Source: an uncultured Azospirillum sp.
Lineage (GTDB): Bacteria > Pseudomonadota > Alphaproteobacteria > Azospirillales > Azospirillaceae
Assembly: GCF_946480385.1 (NCBI RefSeq)
Contig: NZ_CAMLJP010000003.1
Coordinates: forward strand, 1 to 64,000
Direction: 5' to 3'
DNA length: 64,000 nt
A program made the translations under genes and the position numbers. Positions 45,109 to 53,072 of this stretch are shown here, piece after piece; the stretch's first letter is position 1, and every line of letters begins with the position of its first letter. Under the pieces are notes generated by a model. It was not told the DNA's origin, did not search any database, and saw only the letters and a list, made by a program, of their open reading frames with translations.

Positions 45109-47028
45109 ATGGGCATGCCGATCCGTCTGCTTCCTGAAACACTGGTCAACCGCATCGCCGCCGGCGAGGTGGTTGAACGTCCCGCCGCCGCCGTCAAGGA
45201 ACTGGTGGAGAACGCCATCGATGCCGGCGCCACCCGCATCGACGTGGTGGCGCGCGACGGCGGCAAATCGCTGATCGCCGTCACCGACGACGGTTGCGGC
45301 ATGACTGCCGACGAGCTTGTGCTGGCGGTCGAACGCCATGCCACCTCCAAGCTGCCGGGCGACGACCTGCTCGACATCCGCTCTCTCGGTTTCCGCGGGG
45401 AGGCGCTGCCTTCCATCGGCGCCGTCAGCTGCCTGACCATCACCAGCCGCGCCCGTGGCGCCGACAGCGCCTGGAGCCTGACGGTGGATGCCGGCGCCAA
45501 GGGATCGCCGCAGCCGGCGGCGCTTGCCCAGGGCACGCGCATCGAGGTGCGCGACCTGTTCGCCGCCGTGCCGGCCCGGCTGAAGTTCCTCAAGGCGTCG
45601 CGCACTGAATACGACCACATCGCCGATTGCCTGGAGCGGCTGGCGATGGCCCATCCCGGCGTCGCCTTCACGCTCAGCGACGGCGGACGCGGCGGCCTGC
45701 GGCTGAGCGCGGCACAGGGCGACCTGCTTGACGCCCGGCTGACCCGGCTGGGCGCGCTGATGGGCCGCGATTTCCAGGAGAACGCCGTGCCGGTGACGGC
45801 ACAGCGCGAGGGCGTGTCGCTCGCCGGTTGGATCGGCCTGCCCACCCTGCACCGCCCGACCGCCAAGCACCAGCACCTGTTCGTCAACGGCCGCCCGGTG
45901 CGCGACAAGCTGATGGTCGGTGCCGTGCGCGCCGCCTATGCCGATTTCCTGCCGCGCGACCGCCACCCGATGCTGGCGCTGTTCCTCGACATCGACCCGC
46001 AGGAGGTCGACGTGAACGTCCACCCGGCGAAGGCCGAGGTGCGTTTCCGCGACCAGGGTCTGGTGCGCGGCCTGATCGTCGGATCGCTGAAACACGCCTT
46101 GGCCGAGGCCGGTCACCGCGCCTCCACCACCGTCGGCCTCGCCACGCTTGGCGCCCTGCGGCCGGAGCAATCGGGCGAGACCGAGAGCGGCTTCACCCCC
46201 TCCCCCCTTCCCTACGGCCGTTCCGGCGGCGGTTCGGGCGGGAGTTGGGGTGGGTCCTACACCCCGACCGCCGTGCCGCGTGGTCTGGCGGAGCGCTCCG
46301 CCGCCTTCCAGGCGCCGGCACAGACGGGGTTGCCGCCCCTGCAAGGCCGTCTCAGCGGTTTCGGCAACGGCTTCGCCCCCGGCGCCCGCCCGCCGGAATA
46401 CCGGACCCCCGACCCGTCGGCGCAGAAGCCCGAGCCGCCGCTCGACAGCCACCCGCTGGGCGCGGCACGGGCGCAGGTCCACACCACCTACATCGTGGCG
46501 CAGACCCGCGAGGGCATCGTCATCGTCGACCAGCACGCCGCCCATGAACGGCTGGTCTATGAACGGATGAAGGCCGCCCTGCTGGAAGGCGGCGTGAAGC
46601 GTCAGGCCCTGCTGATCCCCGAACTGATCGAGCTGGACGAACCCTCCGCCAACCGCCTGCTGGCTCGCAGCGCCGAACTGGCCGAACTCGGTCTGGTGAT
46701 CGAGGGCTTCGGCCACGGCTGCGTCATGGTGCGCGAGGTCCCGGCCCTTCTCGGCCAGTCCGACGTGAAGAACCTCATCCGCGACCTTGCCGAGGAACTG
46801 TCCGAACTGGGCGACGCCCTGTCGCTGAAGGAGCGGTTGGAGGAGGTCTGCGCGACAATGGCCTGCCACGGCTCCGTTCGCGCCGGCCGCACGCTGAGCG
46901 TCGACGAGATGAACGCCCTGCTGCGGCAGATGGAAGCGACTCCGCACAGCGGACAGTGCAACCATGGGCGGCCGACATATGTGGAGTTGAAGCTGGCGGA
47001 TATTGAGCGGTTGTTTGGGCGGAGGTAG
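45109..47028 (+). CDS. mutL: DNA mismatch repair protein MutL (endonuclease type)
   Basis: A 639-residue MutL. The N-terminal GHKL ATPase shows [22 protein letters not shown] and TSKL with SLGFRGEAL. The linker (residues about 360-450) is Gly/Pro-rich. The C-terminal domain carries the metal-dependent nicking motif DQHA(x)2E(x)4E, seen as [12 protein letters not shown] at about residue 474, plus ACHGSVRAG and CNHGRP. It is therefore an intrinsic endonuclease like MutL of bacteria without MutH. ATG 45109 or 45115 ([19 protein letters not shown]) are both acceptable. A toxin-antitoxin remnant begins directly behind the stop. Confidence 0.95.
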   Translation: MGMPIRLLPETLVNRIAAGEVVERPAAAVKELVENAIDAGATRIDVVARDGGKSLIAVTDDGCGMTADELVLAVERHATSKLPGDDLLDIRSLGFRGEALPSIGAVSCLTITSRARGADSAWSLTVDAGAKGSPQPAALAQGTRIEVRDLFAAVPARLKFLKASRTEYDHIADCLERLAMAHPGVAFTLSDGGRGGLRLSAAQGDLLDARLTRLGALMGRDFQENAVPVTAQREGVSLAGWIGLPTLHRPTAKHQHLFVNGRPVRDKLMVGAVRAAYADFLPRDRHPMLALFLDIDPQEVDVNVHPAKAEVRFRDQGLVRGLIVGSLKHALAEAGHRASTTVGLATLGALRPEQSGETESGFTPSPLPYGRSGGGSGGSWGGSYTPTAVPRGLAERSAAFQAPAQTGLPPLQGRLSGFGNGFAPGARPPEYRTPDPSAQKPEPPLDSHPLGAARAQVHTTYIVAQTREGIVIVDQHAAHERLVYERMKAALLEGGVKRQALLIPELIELDEPSANRLLARSAELAELGLVIEGFGHGCVMVREVPALLGQSDVKNLIRDLAEELSELGDALSLKERLEEVCATMACHGSVRAGRTLSVDEMNALLRQMEATPHSGQCNHGRPTYVELKLADIERLFGRR

Positions 47029-47032
47029 GGTC

Positions 47033-47125
47033 GTTGCCGGGATCGATTACCGGTACCGCACGGTTTATGTGAAATGGGTCGGCACGCATCGGGAATACGA
47101 CGCCATCGACGTGAGGACAGTGTAA
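47033..47125 (+). pseudogene. HigB toxin remnant (C-terminal end only)
   Basis: About 30 codons ending in TAA at 47123-47125 encode IDYRYRTVYVKWVGTHRE followed by YDAIDVRTV, which matches the C-terminal strand and GTHxEYDxID motif of HigB/RelE-type mRNA-cleaving toxins. There is no start codon, ribosome-binding site or N-terminal two-thirds; the fragment begins within ten bases of the mutL stop, so the toxin was lost by a deletion ending there. It lies two bases before the ATG of the antitoxin remnant, the normal higB-higA order. Confidence 0.75.
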
Positions 47126-47127
47126 TC

Positions 47128-47501
47128 ATGGATATCCGCCCGATCCGGTCCGATGAGGACCACGCCGCTGCCCTGGAAGAGATCGAGCGCCTCTGGGGGC
47201 CGATCCCGACACCGCCGACGGTGCGCGGCTCGAAATCCTGATGATGCTGGTGGACGCCTATGAAGAGGCGAACCATCCGATCCCGCCAAGCGATCCGATC
47301 AGCGCCATCGAGTTCATGATGGAACAGCGCGGGCTGACCCGGCACGATCTGGAACCGATGATCGGCAGCCGCGCCCGTGTCGCCGAAATCCTGAACCGCA
47401 AGCGCGCCCTGACCCTGCCGATGATCCGGCGGCTGTCGGAAGGTCTGCATATCCCCGTCGAGATTCTGGTGCGCGACTATCCTGTGCAACGGGCAGCTTG
47501 A
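47128..47501 (+). pseudogene. higA antitoxin split by a one-base frameshift
   Basis: The 5' frame (ATG 47128) encodes MDIRPIRSDEDHAAALEEIE then RLWG, the conserved HigA N-terminus. In the G run 47195-47199 the frame is lost; adding one G restores GADPDTADGARLEIL and joins it to the HTH part. As written, the first frame ends at TGA 47239-47241, which overlaps ATG 47241 of the second frame (TGATG). The gene is therefore broken, but ribosomes finishing the first part could restart on the second. A sequencing error in the homopolymer is the alternative. Confidence 0.75.
47241..47501 (+). CDS. higA: HigA-type antitoxin, HTH part still open
   Basis: An 86-residue open frame holding the C-terminal two-thirds of a HigA antitoxin: FMMEQRGLTRHDLEPMIGSR, ARVAEILNRKRALTLPMIRR and LSEGLHIPVEILVRDYP form the XRE-type helix-turn-helix. 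It could still bind DNA and repress its own promoter. With the toxin reduced to a fragment, it would be an orphan regulator at most. See the split-gene entry starting at 47128 for the frameshift. Confidence 0.7.
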   Translation: MMLVDAYEEANHPIPPSDPISAIEFMMEQRGLTRHDLEPMIGSRARVAEILNRKRALTLPMIRRLSEGLHIPVEILVRDYPVQRAA

Positions 47502-47520
47502 CAGGCTTGGTAAATACAGA

Positions 47521-47551
47521 CGGGCGGCGCCTCTTTTTCGAACGCCGCCCG
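47521..47551. terminator. Hairpin between higA remnant and NAD(P)-binding gene
   Basis: Perfect 9-bp stem CGGGCGGCG (47521-47529) with CGCCGCCCG (47543-47551) and a 13-base loop, between convergent genes. It can act in both directions; T runs outside the stem are absent. Confidence 0.55.
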
Positions 47552-47558
47552 CCTACCC

Positions 47559-48170
47559 TCAGTACCCAACCGTAAACCGCTTGCGCTCGTGCTTCGGCGT
47601 CTCGATCTCGTCGGCCAGTGCTACGGCGAAGTCCTCGTAGCTGATCCAGCTGCGCCCTGCGCCGTCCACCAGCAGCGCATCCTCGCCCAACCGGAACACC
47701 CCCGTCCGCTCACCCAGCACGAACTCCGCCGAAGGCGACAGGAAGGTCCAGTTCAACGCGGGCTCGGCCTTCAGGCGGTCGAGGAACTCGGCGCCCTTGG
47801 TCGCCTCGGCCTTGTAGATCTCGGGGAATTCCGGCAGGTCGAGAACCCGCACGCCCGGCGCCGCCTCCAGGCTGCCGGCGCCGCCGACCACCAGATAGCG
47901 CGGCACGCCGGACTGCTTCACCGCACCGATCAGGCTGTCGGCATCGCCCATCAGGAACATCACGGCGCTGACCACCGCGTCATGGCCGGCCAGCAGCGGG
48001 GCGAGCGTTCCGGGGTCATTGGCGTCGCCGGCCTTCACGGTCAGGCCGGGGGCGGCGGCAACCTTGGCGGGGTCGCGGACGATGGCGGTCACGCTATGGC
48101 CGCGGCGCAGCAGTTCGGCCTGGATGCGGCTGCCGGCGCGGCCGGCGGCGCCGATGATGGCGACGTTCAT
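47559..48170 (-). CDS. NAD(P)-binding NmrA/SDR-like protein
   Basis: A 203-residue Rossmann-fold protein. The dinucleotide-binding loop is NVAIIGAAGRAGSRIQAELL, with GHSVTAIVRDPAKV next and the family segment YLVVGGAGSLE. This resembles atypical SDR proteins (YwnB/NmrA type) that act as NAD(P)H-dependent reductases or redox sensors. The gene is divergent from an HxlR regulator, a frequent pairing in which the regulator controls the reductase in response to reactive electrophiles. The substrate is unknown. Confidence 0.87.
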   Translation of the reverse strand: MNVAIIGAAGRAGSRIQAELLRRGHSVTAIVRDPAKVAAAPGLTVKAGDANDPGTLAPLLAGHDAVVSAVMFLMGDADSLIGAVKQSGVPRYLVVGGAGSLEAAPGVRVLDLPEFPEIYKAEATKGAEFLDRLKAEPALNWTFLSPSAEFVLGERTGVFRLGEDALLVDGAGRSWISYEDFAVALADEIETPKHERKRFTVGY

Positions 48171-48191
48171 GATGGGTGTCCTCTCAACTAG

Positions 48192-48206
48192 GTTTCCAAT
48201 GGTAAC
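48192..48206. promoter_or_regulatory. Candidate HxlR operator
   Basis: GTTTCCAATGGTAAC is a 15-base palindrome with one mismatch (GTTTCC, AAT, GGTAAC), 22 bases upstream of the NAD(P)-binding gene and about 105 bases before the HxlR gene. Position between divergent partners suits a shared operator; it is inferred from symmetry only. Confidence 0.5.
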
Positions 48207-48311
48207 TTGATGCCGTTTCAGAAATCTGGTGTAAAGAAGGCACCTTTTCGTGACATGGTCACCCGTGCGTAACCGCTGGGCTTAACCGCCGGGGCCGTCT
48301 CTTGGGAGTGG

Positions 48312-48755
48312 ATGCGGATGGACAACACCCTGCTGGGGCTCGGCGGCAAGCGGCCGTCGGAGGTGGATGACCTGCCGGACGCCTATGCCTCCGCCTGCCC
48401 GACGCGGCAGGCGCTGGACCGGATCGCCGATAAATGGACGGTGCTGATCCTCGGTTTGCTGGAAGGCGGACCGATGCGCTTCAACCAGCTGCGCCGCGAG
48501 ATCGAGGGCATCTCGCAGAAGATGCTGTCGCAGACCCTGAAAAGCCTGGAGCGCGACGGGCTGGTCAGCCGCAAGGCCTTCGCCACCGTGCCGGTCACCG
48601 TCGAATACTCCATCACGCCGCTGGGCGCGACGCTGGCCGAAACGCTGGTGCCCCTGCGCGTGTGGGCCGAGACCCACATCGCACAGATGCTGGAGGCCCG
48701 CAACTCCTATGACCGCAGCGAGGAAGATGGACCGACCCGGCTGGACGTCGCCTAG
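48312..48755 (+). CDS. HxlR family transcriptional regulator
   Basis: A 147-residue MarR-like winged-helix protein of the HxlR/DUF24 group. The Cys in ASACPTRQALDRIADKWTVL is the conserved N-terminal Cys used for redox or electrophile sensing in this group. The recognition helix lies in RFNQLRREIEGISQKMLSQT and the wing in VEYSITPLG. ATG 48312 has GGGAG upstream; ATG 48318 is an alternative. It is divergent from an NAD(P)-binding gene that is the likely target. Confidence 0.9.
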   Translation: MRMDNTLLGLGGKRPSEVDDLPDAYASACPTRQALDRIADKWTVLILGLLEGGPMRFNQLRREIEGISQKMLSQTLKSLERDGLVSRKAFATVPVTVEYSITPLGATLAETLVPLRVWAETHIAQMLEARNSYDRSEEDGPTRLDVA

Positions 48756-48767
48756 ACAGGATCGCGC

Positions 48768-50453
48768 CTAAACGTCCTCGCCGGGCTTCTTGTCCGACTC
48801 CGTCCGCCGCAGCAGGTAATCCAGCCCACCGACCCGGAACCAGCGATAGCCATAGGCCTCCATCACCAGACGGTGGCGGCCCTCGGCGTCGGGTTCGCTG
48901 TGGTCCTCCGACAGCAGGTTGACCAACCGGCAGGATTCGCCGTGCCCATCCACATCCAGCACGATCTCGCAGGGCTTGTCCGACAGGTTGTGCAGAACCA
49001 CCACGCCGTTGTTGCGCCAGTCATAGCGCAGGGCCAGCACCTCCGGCCGGCCGGTCTTCAGGAGGCGGAAGTCGCCCCAGCCGATCTCCGGGCACTCCTT
49101 GCGCATGCGGATGATGCGCTCGGTCCAGTTCAGCAGCGATTCGGGATCGCGGCGCTGGATCGCGGCATTGATCCGCTCGAACCCGAAGACGCCGCCGCTG
49201 ATGACCGGGCTTTCCGGCTCGTCGGACTTGGTGAAGCCGCCATGGGGCTCGTCAGACCATTGCATCGGCGTGCGGGCGCACTCGCGTTCGGGCAGCGACA
49301 GGTCGTCGCCCATGCCGATTTCGTCGCCATAGCGGATGACCGGCGTCCCCGGCAGGGTGAACATCAGGCTATAGGCCAGCTCGATCCGCCGCCGGTCGTC
49401 GTGCAGCATCGGCGCCAGCCTCCGCCGGATGCCGCGGTCATAGAGTTGCATGCATTTTTCGGGGCCGAAGGCGGCGAACACCGCCTGACGCTGCTCGTCG
49501 GTCAGCCGGCCGAGGTCGAGTTCGTCGTGGTTGCGCAGGAAGCTGCCCCATTGCGCGGTGGCCGGACGCGGCTTGGTGACCTCCAGCGCCTTGGCAAGCG
49601 GGCCAGTGTCGGCGGTGGCCAGCGCGTAGAACAGGTGCTGGTTGACCTGGAAATTGAACATCATGTGGCAACGGTCGCCGTCGTCGCCAAAATATTGCAG
49701 GTCGTCTTCCGGCAGGATGTTGGCCTCCGCCAGCAGCACGGCGTCGCCGCGACGCCACTGCACGAATTCGCGGAAGCTGCGCAGCATGTCGAACTGCTCC
49801 TTCGGCTTGGCGATGTCCGCCCCTTTCTCCGCGATGATGAAGGGCACGGCATCCATCCGGAACCCGGCGACGCCCAGCTGAATCCAGAAACCCATGATCT
49901 TCAGCAGCTCGGCATGGACTTCCGGGTGTGAAGTGTTCAGGTCGGGCTGGAATTTGTAGAAGCGGTGGAAATACCAGGCCTTGGCTTCGCGGTCATAGGT
50001 CCAGGTCGATTTCTGCACGCCGGGAAAGACCATGCCCTTGTCGGCATTCTCCGGCTTCTTGTCCGACCAGACATACCAGTCGCGGTACTTGCTGTCGGGA
50101 TCGCTGCGCGCCTGCTGGAACCAGGGATGCTGGTCGGAGGTGTGGTTGATGACCAGATCGATGATCACCCGGATGCCGCGCTGTTCGCAGGCGTGGGTGA
50201 ATTCCACGAAGTCGCCCAGCGTGCCATAGCGCGGATCGACGTTGTAGTAGTCGGCGACGTCGTACCCGCCGTCCTTCATCGGCGAGGTCTGGAACGGCCC
50301 CAGCCACAGGCAGGTCACGCCAAGCCCCTGCAGGTAATCCAGCCGGCGCAGCAGCCCCTGGAAATCGCCGATGCCGTCGGCGTTGGCGTCCATGAAGGTC
50401 GACAGAGACAGATTGTAGATGACCGCATTCTTGTACCAAAGGTCCCGGATCAT
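48768..50453 (-). CDS. treS: GH13 trehalose synthase / maltose glucosyltransferase-like enzyme
   Basis: A 561-residue alpha-amylase-family protein. The GH13 (beta/alpha)8 motifs are in order: DLVINHTSDQHPWF, nucleophile Asp in GFRMDAVPF, acid/base Glu in AVLLAEANI and Asp in FLRNHDELDL. The start MIRDLWYKNAVIYNLSLSTF and overall pattern match trehalose synthase-type enzymes, which interconvert maltose and trehalose; a related alpha-glucosidase specificity cannot be excluded. There is no fused maltokinase domain. ATG 50453 was chosen over an open extension to 50651 that has no family likeness. It converges on the HxlR gene with 12 bases between. Confidence 0.82.
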   Translation of the reverse strand: MIRDLWYKNAVIYNLSLSTFMDANADGIGDFQGLLRRLDYLQGLGVTCLWLGPFQTSPMKDGGYDVADYYNVDPRYGTLGDFVEFTHACEQRGIRVIIDLVINHTSDQHPWFQQARSDPDSKYRDWYVWSDKKPENADKGMVFPGVQKSTWTYDREAKAWYFHRFYKFQPDLNTSHPEVHAELLKIMGFWIQLGVAGFRMDAVPFIIAEKGADIAKPKEQFDMLRSFREFVQWRRGDAVLLAEANILPEDDLQYFGDDGDRCHMMFNFQVNQHLFYALATADTGPLAKALEVTKPRPATAQWGSFLRNHDELDLGRLTDEQRQAVFAAFGPEKCMQLYDRGIRRRLAPMLHDDRRRIELAYSLMFTLPGTPVIRYGDEIGMGDDLSLPERECARTPMQWSDEPHGGFTKSDEPESPVISGGVFGFERINAAIQRRDPESLLNWTERIIRMRKECPEIGWGDFRLLKTGRPEVLALRYDWRNNGVVVLHNLSDKPCEIVLDVDGHGESCRLVNLLSEDHSEPDAEGRHRLVMEAYGYRWFRVGGLDYLLRRTESDKKPGEDV

Positions 50454-50764
50454 GGCCGCTCCATCCCTTTTGCCGATCCCCGGCCCAAAGTGGGGCCGAC
50501 AGGCGGGCAACAGCAGCAGGGGCGGCTTGGTTGCGGCGAGGACCGGTCTTTGGCGGAAAGCCCCCCTGCGGCAAAGTTGCAGGTCAGGCATCCGGCATCT
50601 GGCATGCAAAACTTTTTGCGATGGCATGCCAGTTTGCTTATGTTGCAGCACAGCATGACTTGGCCGTCACCGTGGGCGATCGCCGTCCGCCAGGGATGCC
50701 GGGCGTGGTCATGCGCTGTTGTTCCTGTCGACGCCCTCCCCTCCCCGATAAGGACGCCTTATCC
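50454..50764. other. Intergenic region between treS-like gene and a small membrane-protein gene
   Basis: About 311 bases between divergent genes. The treS side contains the nested palindrome at 50599-50632 (separate entry). No gene is supported in the remainder, although open frames cross it. Confidence 0.45.
50599..50632. promoter_or_regulatory. Nested palindrome upstream of the treS-like gene
   Basis: Outer arms CTGGCATGC (50599-50607) and GCATGCCAG (50624-50632) are perfect inverted copies. Inside, GCAAAA and TTTTGC (50606-50619) form a second palindrome around CT. The AT-rich centre and position about 150 bases upstream of the treS-like start suggest an operator, possibly for a sugar-responsive repressor; no regulator gene is adjacent. 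Confidence 0.5.
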
Positions 50765-50986
50765 ATGATCGAGACCCAGGCCCTTCTGTTCCTTGCGCTG
50801 ACCGGCATGATCGGCCACGCCGTCTATATGGCCAGCGGCCGCGGTGGCTTCACCGTGATCGAGCCCGAGAAGGACGAGACGGAAGAAGAGCCGGGCATCC
50901 TGTTCTCGTCCGAGCGGTTCCAGCAGGCGTCTCAGATCGACCCGAAGTCGGACAAGGCGAAGGACCGCCCCTTCTGGATCGAATAA
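50765..50986 (+). CDS. Small single-span membrane protein of unknown function
   Basis: A 73-residue protein with one N-terminal membrane segment (ALLFLALTGMIGHAVYMASG) and a charged, acidic-then-basic cytoplasmic tail (EPEKDETEEEPG, PKSDKAKDRPFWIE). ATG 50765 has AAGGA about 12 bases upstream. No family is recognised. Its own strong terminator at 50990-51027 and normal codon use support a real gene. Confidence 0.6.
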   Translation: MIETQALLFLALTGMIGHAVYMASGRGGFTVIEPEKDETEEEPGILFSSERFQQASQIDPKSDKAKDRPFWIE

Positions 50987-50989
50987 GCG

Positions 50990-51027
50990 ATGCGGACCGG
51001 GGCGCTTTGCGCATCCCCGGTCCGCAT
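50990..51027 (+). terminator. Strong hairpin after the small membrane-protein gene
   Basis: A perfect 13-bp stem: ATGCGGACCGGGG (50990-51002) with CCCCGGTCCGCAT (51015-51027) and a 12-base loop that can itself pair partly. It starts four bases after the stop and lies 39 bases before the convergent transporter's end, so it may serve both. Confidence 0.7.
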
Positions 51028-51066
51028 TCGTCAGTCAGCGTCCTGAACCAGCCCCCGAACGTTCCC

Positions 51067-52419
51067 TTACCCGTTGGCGGTGCCGGTGGCGGCCCCGACT
51101 GGGACGCTATGTCCGGTCTCTCCCTGCTCGGCCCGGCGTGCCAGTTCCGCATTGCGGGCATGGTGGCGGGCCAGCATCGGCTTCAGAACCAGCAGCGCAC
51201 AGGCCGCCGCAGTCAGGTCCATGGTGGCGGTGACGTACAGCACGGTCGCCCAGGTGCCGGTGGCCTCCATCAGCAGGTTGCCCATCGGCACCAGCAGCGC
51301 CGCGACACCCTTGGCGCAGTACAGGACGCCGTAGATCTTGCCGGCATGCTTGGTGCCGAAGGTGTCGGCCGAGGTGGCGCTGAACAGGCTGTACACTTCG
51401 CCCCAGGCCAGGAAGACCATGCCGCTGAGGATCAGGAACATCATCGGGTCGTGGCCGTAGCGGCTCAGCATGATGATGCCGAGGCCTTCCAGCGTGAAGG
51501 CGACGAACATGGTCGCCTCACGACCGATATGGTCGGAGATGAAGCCGAACAGCGGGCGAGAGATACCGTTCATCACGCGGTCCAGCATCAGGGCGAAGGG
51601 CAGAGCCGCCATGGTGATGCCCAGCACGCTGACCGGGGTTTCCTTCACGCCCAGATCGTGAGCGATCACGCCCAGCTGGGCCACCGCCATCAGGCCGCCG
51701 GTGACGGTGCCGATGAACATCGCCCACATCACCCAGAACACCGGTGTGCGGATGGCCTCGCCCAGCGTGTAGTCACGGCGGGTCTGGGCGACCTTTGTGG
51801 AGGCCTTGACCTGCTCCTTCTGCGGCATGCGCAGGAACAGCGAGGCGGCGATGATGAGGGCGCCCTGCAGCAGGCCGAACCAGAAGAAGGTGGTCTGATA
51901 GCCGCTGCTGTGGATCATCGCCGAGATCGGCAGGATGGTCAGGGCCGAGCCGGCGCCATAGCCGCCCGCCGTCAGGCCCACCGCCAGACCGCGCTTTTCC
52001 GGGAACCACTTCAGTGCGTTGTTGACGCAGGTGGCGTAGACGCAACCGACGCCGATGCCGCCGATGGCCGAACCGACATACAGCATGGCGAGAGAACCGG
52101 CATAGCTGTCGACGATCCAGGACAGGCCGGTGAAGAAGCCGCCGGCGGCGACGATCACGCGGGGGCCGTATTTGTCGATGAAATAGCCCTCGATCGGCGT
52201 CAGCCACGTCTGCACGACGACGAAGATGGTGAAGGCGGTCTGGATCGACGCGCGCGTCCAGCCATGGGTCGCCTGGATTTCCGGGACGAACAGCGTCCAG
52301 GCGTACTGGATGTTGGCGGCCGCCACCATGCAGACGATGCCGACGACGATCTGCGTCCAGCGGACCGCATCGGACACCGGCGGCGCCGATGCCGCCGGTT
52401 GTGAATTCATATGAGCCAT
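51067..52419 (-). CDS. oxlT: OFA-family MFS transporter, oxalate/formate antiporter-like
   Basis: A 450-residue major facilitator with about 12 membrane spans. The N-terminal AANIQYAWTLFVPEIQ, DKYGPRVIVAAGG loop and GSAIGGIGVGCVYATCVNNA segment are typical of the oxalate/formate antiporter (OFA) family. Substrate is inferred from family; no oxalyl-CoA decarboxylase or formyl-CoA transferase gene lies nearby, so another carboxylate is possible. ATG 52419 has GGGAGG five bases upstream. The 650-base region upstream contains two operator-like inverted repeats and a terminator/anti-terminator-like structure, suggesting tight regulation. Confidence 0.85.
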   Translation of the reverse strand: MAHMNSQPAASAPPVSDAVRWTQIVVGIVCMVAAANIQYAWTLFVPEIQATHGWTRASIQTAFTIFVVVQTWLTPIEGYFIDKYGPRVIVAAGGFFTGLSWIVDSYAGSLAMLYVGSAIGGIGVGCVYATCVNNALKWFPEKRGLAVGLTAGGYGAGSALTILPISAMIHSSGYQTTFFWFGLLQGALIIAASLFLRMPQKEQVKASTKVAQTRRDYTLGEAIRTPVFWVMWAMFIGTVTGGLMAVAQLGVIAHDLGVKETPVSVLGITMAALPFALMLDRVMNGISRPLFGFISDHIGREATMFVAFTLEGLGIIMLSRYGHDPMMFLILSGMVFLAWGEVYSLFSATSADTFGTKHAGKIYGVLYCAKGVAALLVPMGNLLMEATGTWATVLYVTATMDLTAAACALLVLKPMLARHHARNAELARRAEQGETGHSVPVGAATGTANG

Positions 52420-52555
52420 CGTGCCTCCCGTTTAACTTGCCTGAGCCGGCGGCGCGGCCCCTCTCCCGGGGACCGGCACGCCAATCACGATTGCGGAATG
52501 ACCCGGACGGACCGCTCTTGCTGACGGTTCCTTTCCGGAACTCGGCGCGGATGCC

Positions 52556-52580
52556 GACAATCGCTCGGAGTTCGATTGTC
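52556..52580. promoter_or_regulatory. Inverted repeat GACAATCG / CGATTGTC
   Basis: GACAATCG (52556-52563) and CGATTGTC (52573-52580) are perfect inverted copies nine bases apart, about 140 bases upstream of the oxlT-like start. It lies beside a second inverted repeat and may be an operator or part of a leader hairpin. Confidence 0.45.
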
Positions 52581-52591
52581 CCGATTTAGGA

Positions 52592-52614
52592 ATGCCAGAT
52601 ATGTAATCTGGTAT
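52592..52614. promoter_or_regulatory. Inverted repeat ATGCCAGAT / ATCTGGTAT, operator candidate
   Basis: Nine-base arms (52592-52600 and 52606-52614) match at eight positions around a five-base centre. The outer TGGTATGCCA-like half resembles sites bound by GntR-family regulators. It lies about 175 bases upstream of the oxlT-like gene. No regulator is encoded next to it. Confidence 0.5.
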
Positions 52615-52763
52615 GCCAAAACCGGGGACAAAAAGACACCGACGGACGGATCGACGCCGTAGGCATACAGTCAGACAAAGTAAAACTTACAATTCGTGTC
52701 ACGCCGGATGCCCGGTCCACACCAGTTCTTGTGCCCGATAATCCGGTTCAACGCCTGTTCTGC

Positions 52764-52815
52764 AAAAAGAAGCCGTGCCGGTACCTGCACGGCCCCCTCA
52801 AACGAGGGTGTGCAG
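52764..52815 (-). promoter_or_regulatory. Terminator with overlapping anti-terminator-like hairpin
   Basis: On the minus strand a Rho-independent terminator is clear: GCCGTGC, eight-base loop, GCACGGC, then TTCTTTTT (52793 down to 52764). Just before it another hairpin can form: CTGCAC plus CCCTC paired with GAGGG plus GTGCAG (52815 down to 52785). The GTGC of the second arm is shared by both structures, so they exclude each other, as in attenuators and riboswitches. It could be the control element of a long oxlT leader, or the end of a small RNA or of the rsmD transcript. Confidence 0.55.
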
Positions 52816-53072
52816 TCTTAGGAGATAGATAGATGCCGCCGTTTCCATAAGGAACCGCATCGGCGACACATGATCTTTTGCTCGGATTGTTTTGGAACTC
52901 AACAGTCCGTTTCGTCTTTCCGCATGATGGAAAAACATGGATGGCGGCCTTGGAACGCAAGGGATGCGTCACCACCGACCGCTGGGCATGGTCGGCAAAA
53001 AATGGAACTCGGGGGATTGAAACAGCGGACCGGTCACCCCGGGGGATGGGGCTGCGGCGTCCGTCCCTGCGG

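Larger units (their letters stand above)
52420..53072. other. Long structured intergenic region upstream of oxlT-like gene
   Basis: About 650 bases between rsmD and oxlT-like, both read leftward. It is less GC-rich than the window average. No protein-coding gene is convincing. It holds, from right to left, a candidate attenuator/terminator (52764-52815) and two inverted repeats (52592-52614 and 52556-52580). A small RNA read leftward and ending at 52764 is possible. Confidence 0.5.

Noticed and set aside
44656..46965. A 769-codon minus-strand frame opposite mutL and the PilZ-like gene
   Set aside because: Antisense shadow of mutL with His/Gly/Gln-rich translation and no recognisable domain.
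52833..52850. Tiny frame (Met-Pro-Pro-Phe-Pro, stop) after AGGAG on the plus strand, right behind the 52764-52815 hairpins
   Set aside because: Five residues, no gene downstream on that strand for more than 2 kb to act as a leader peptide for; probably chance.
52748..52975. A 75-codon minus-strand frame in the region upstream of the oxlT-like gene
   Set aside because: It runs through the terminator structure, has no ribosome-binding site and no family likeness.
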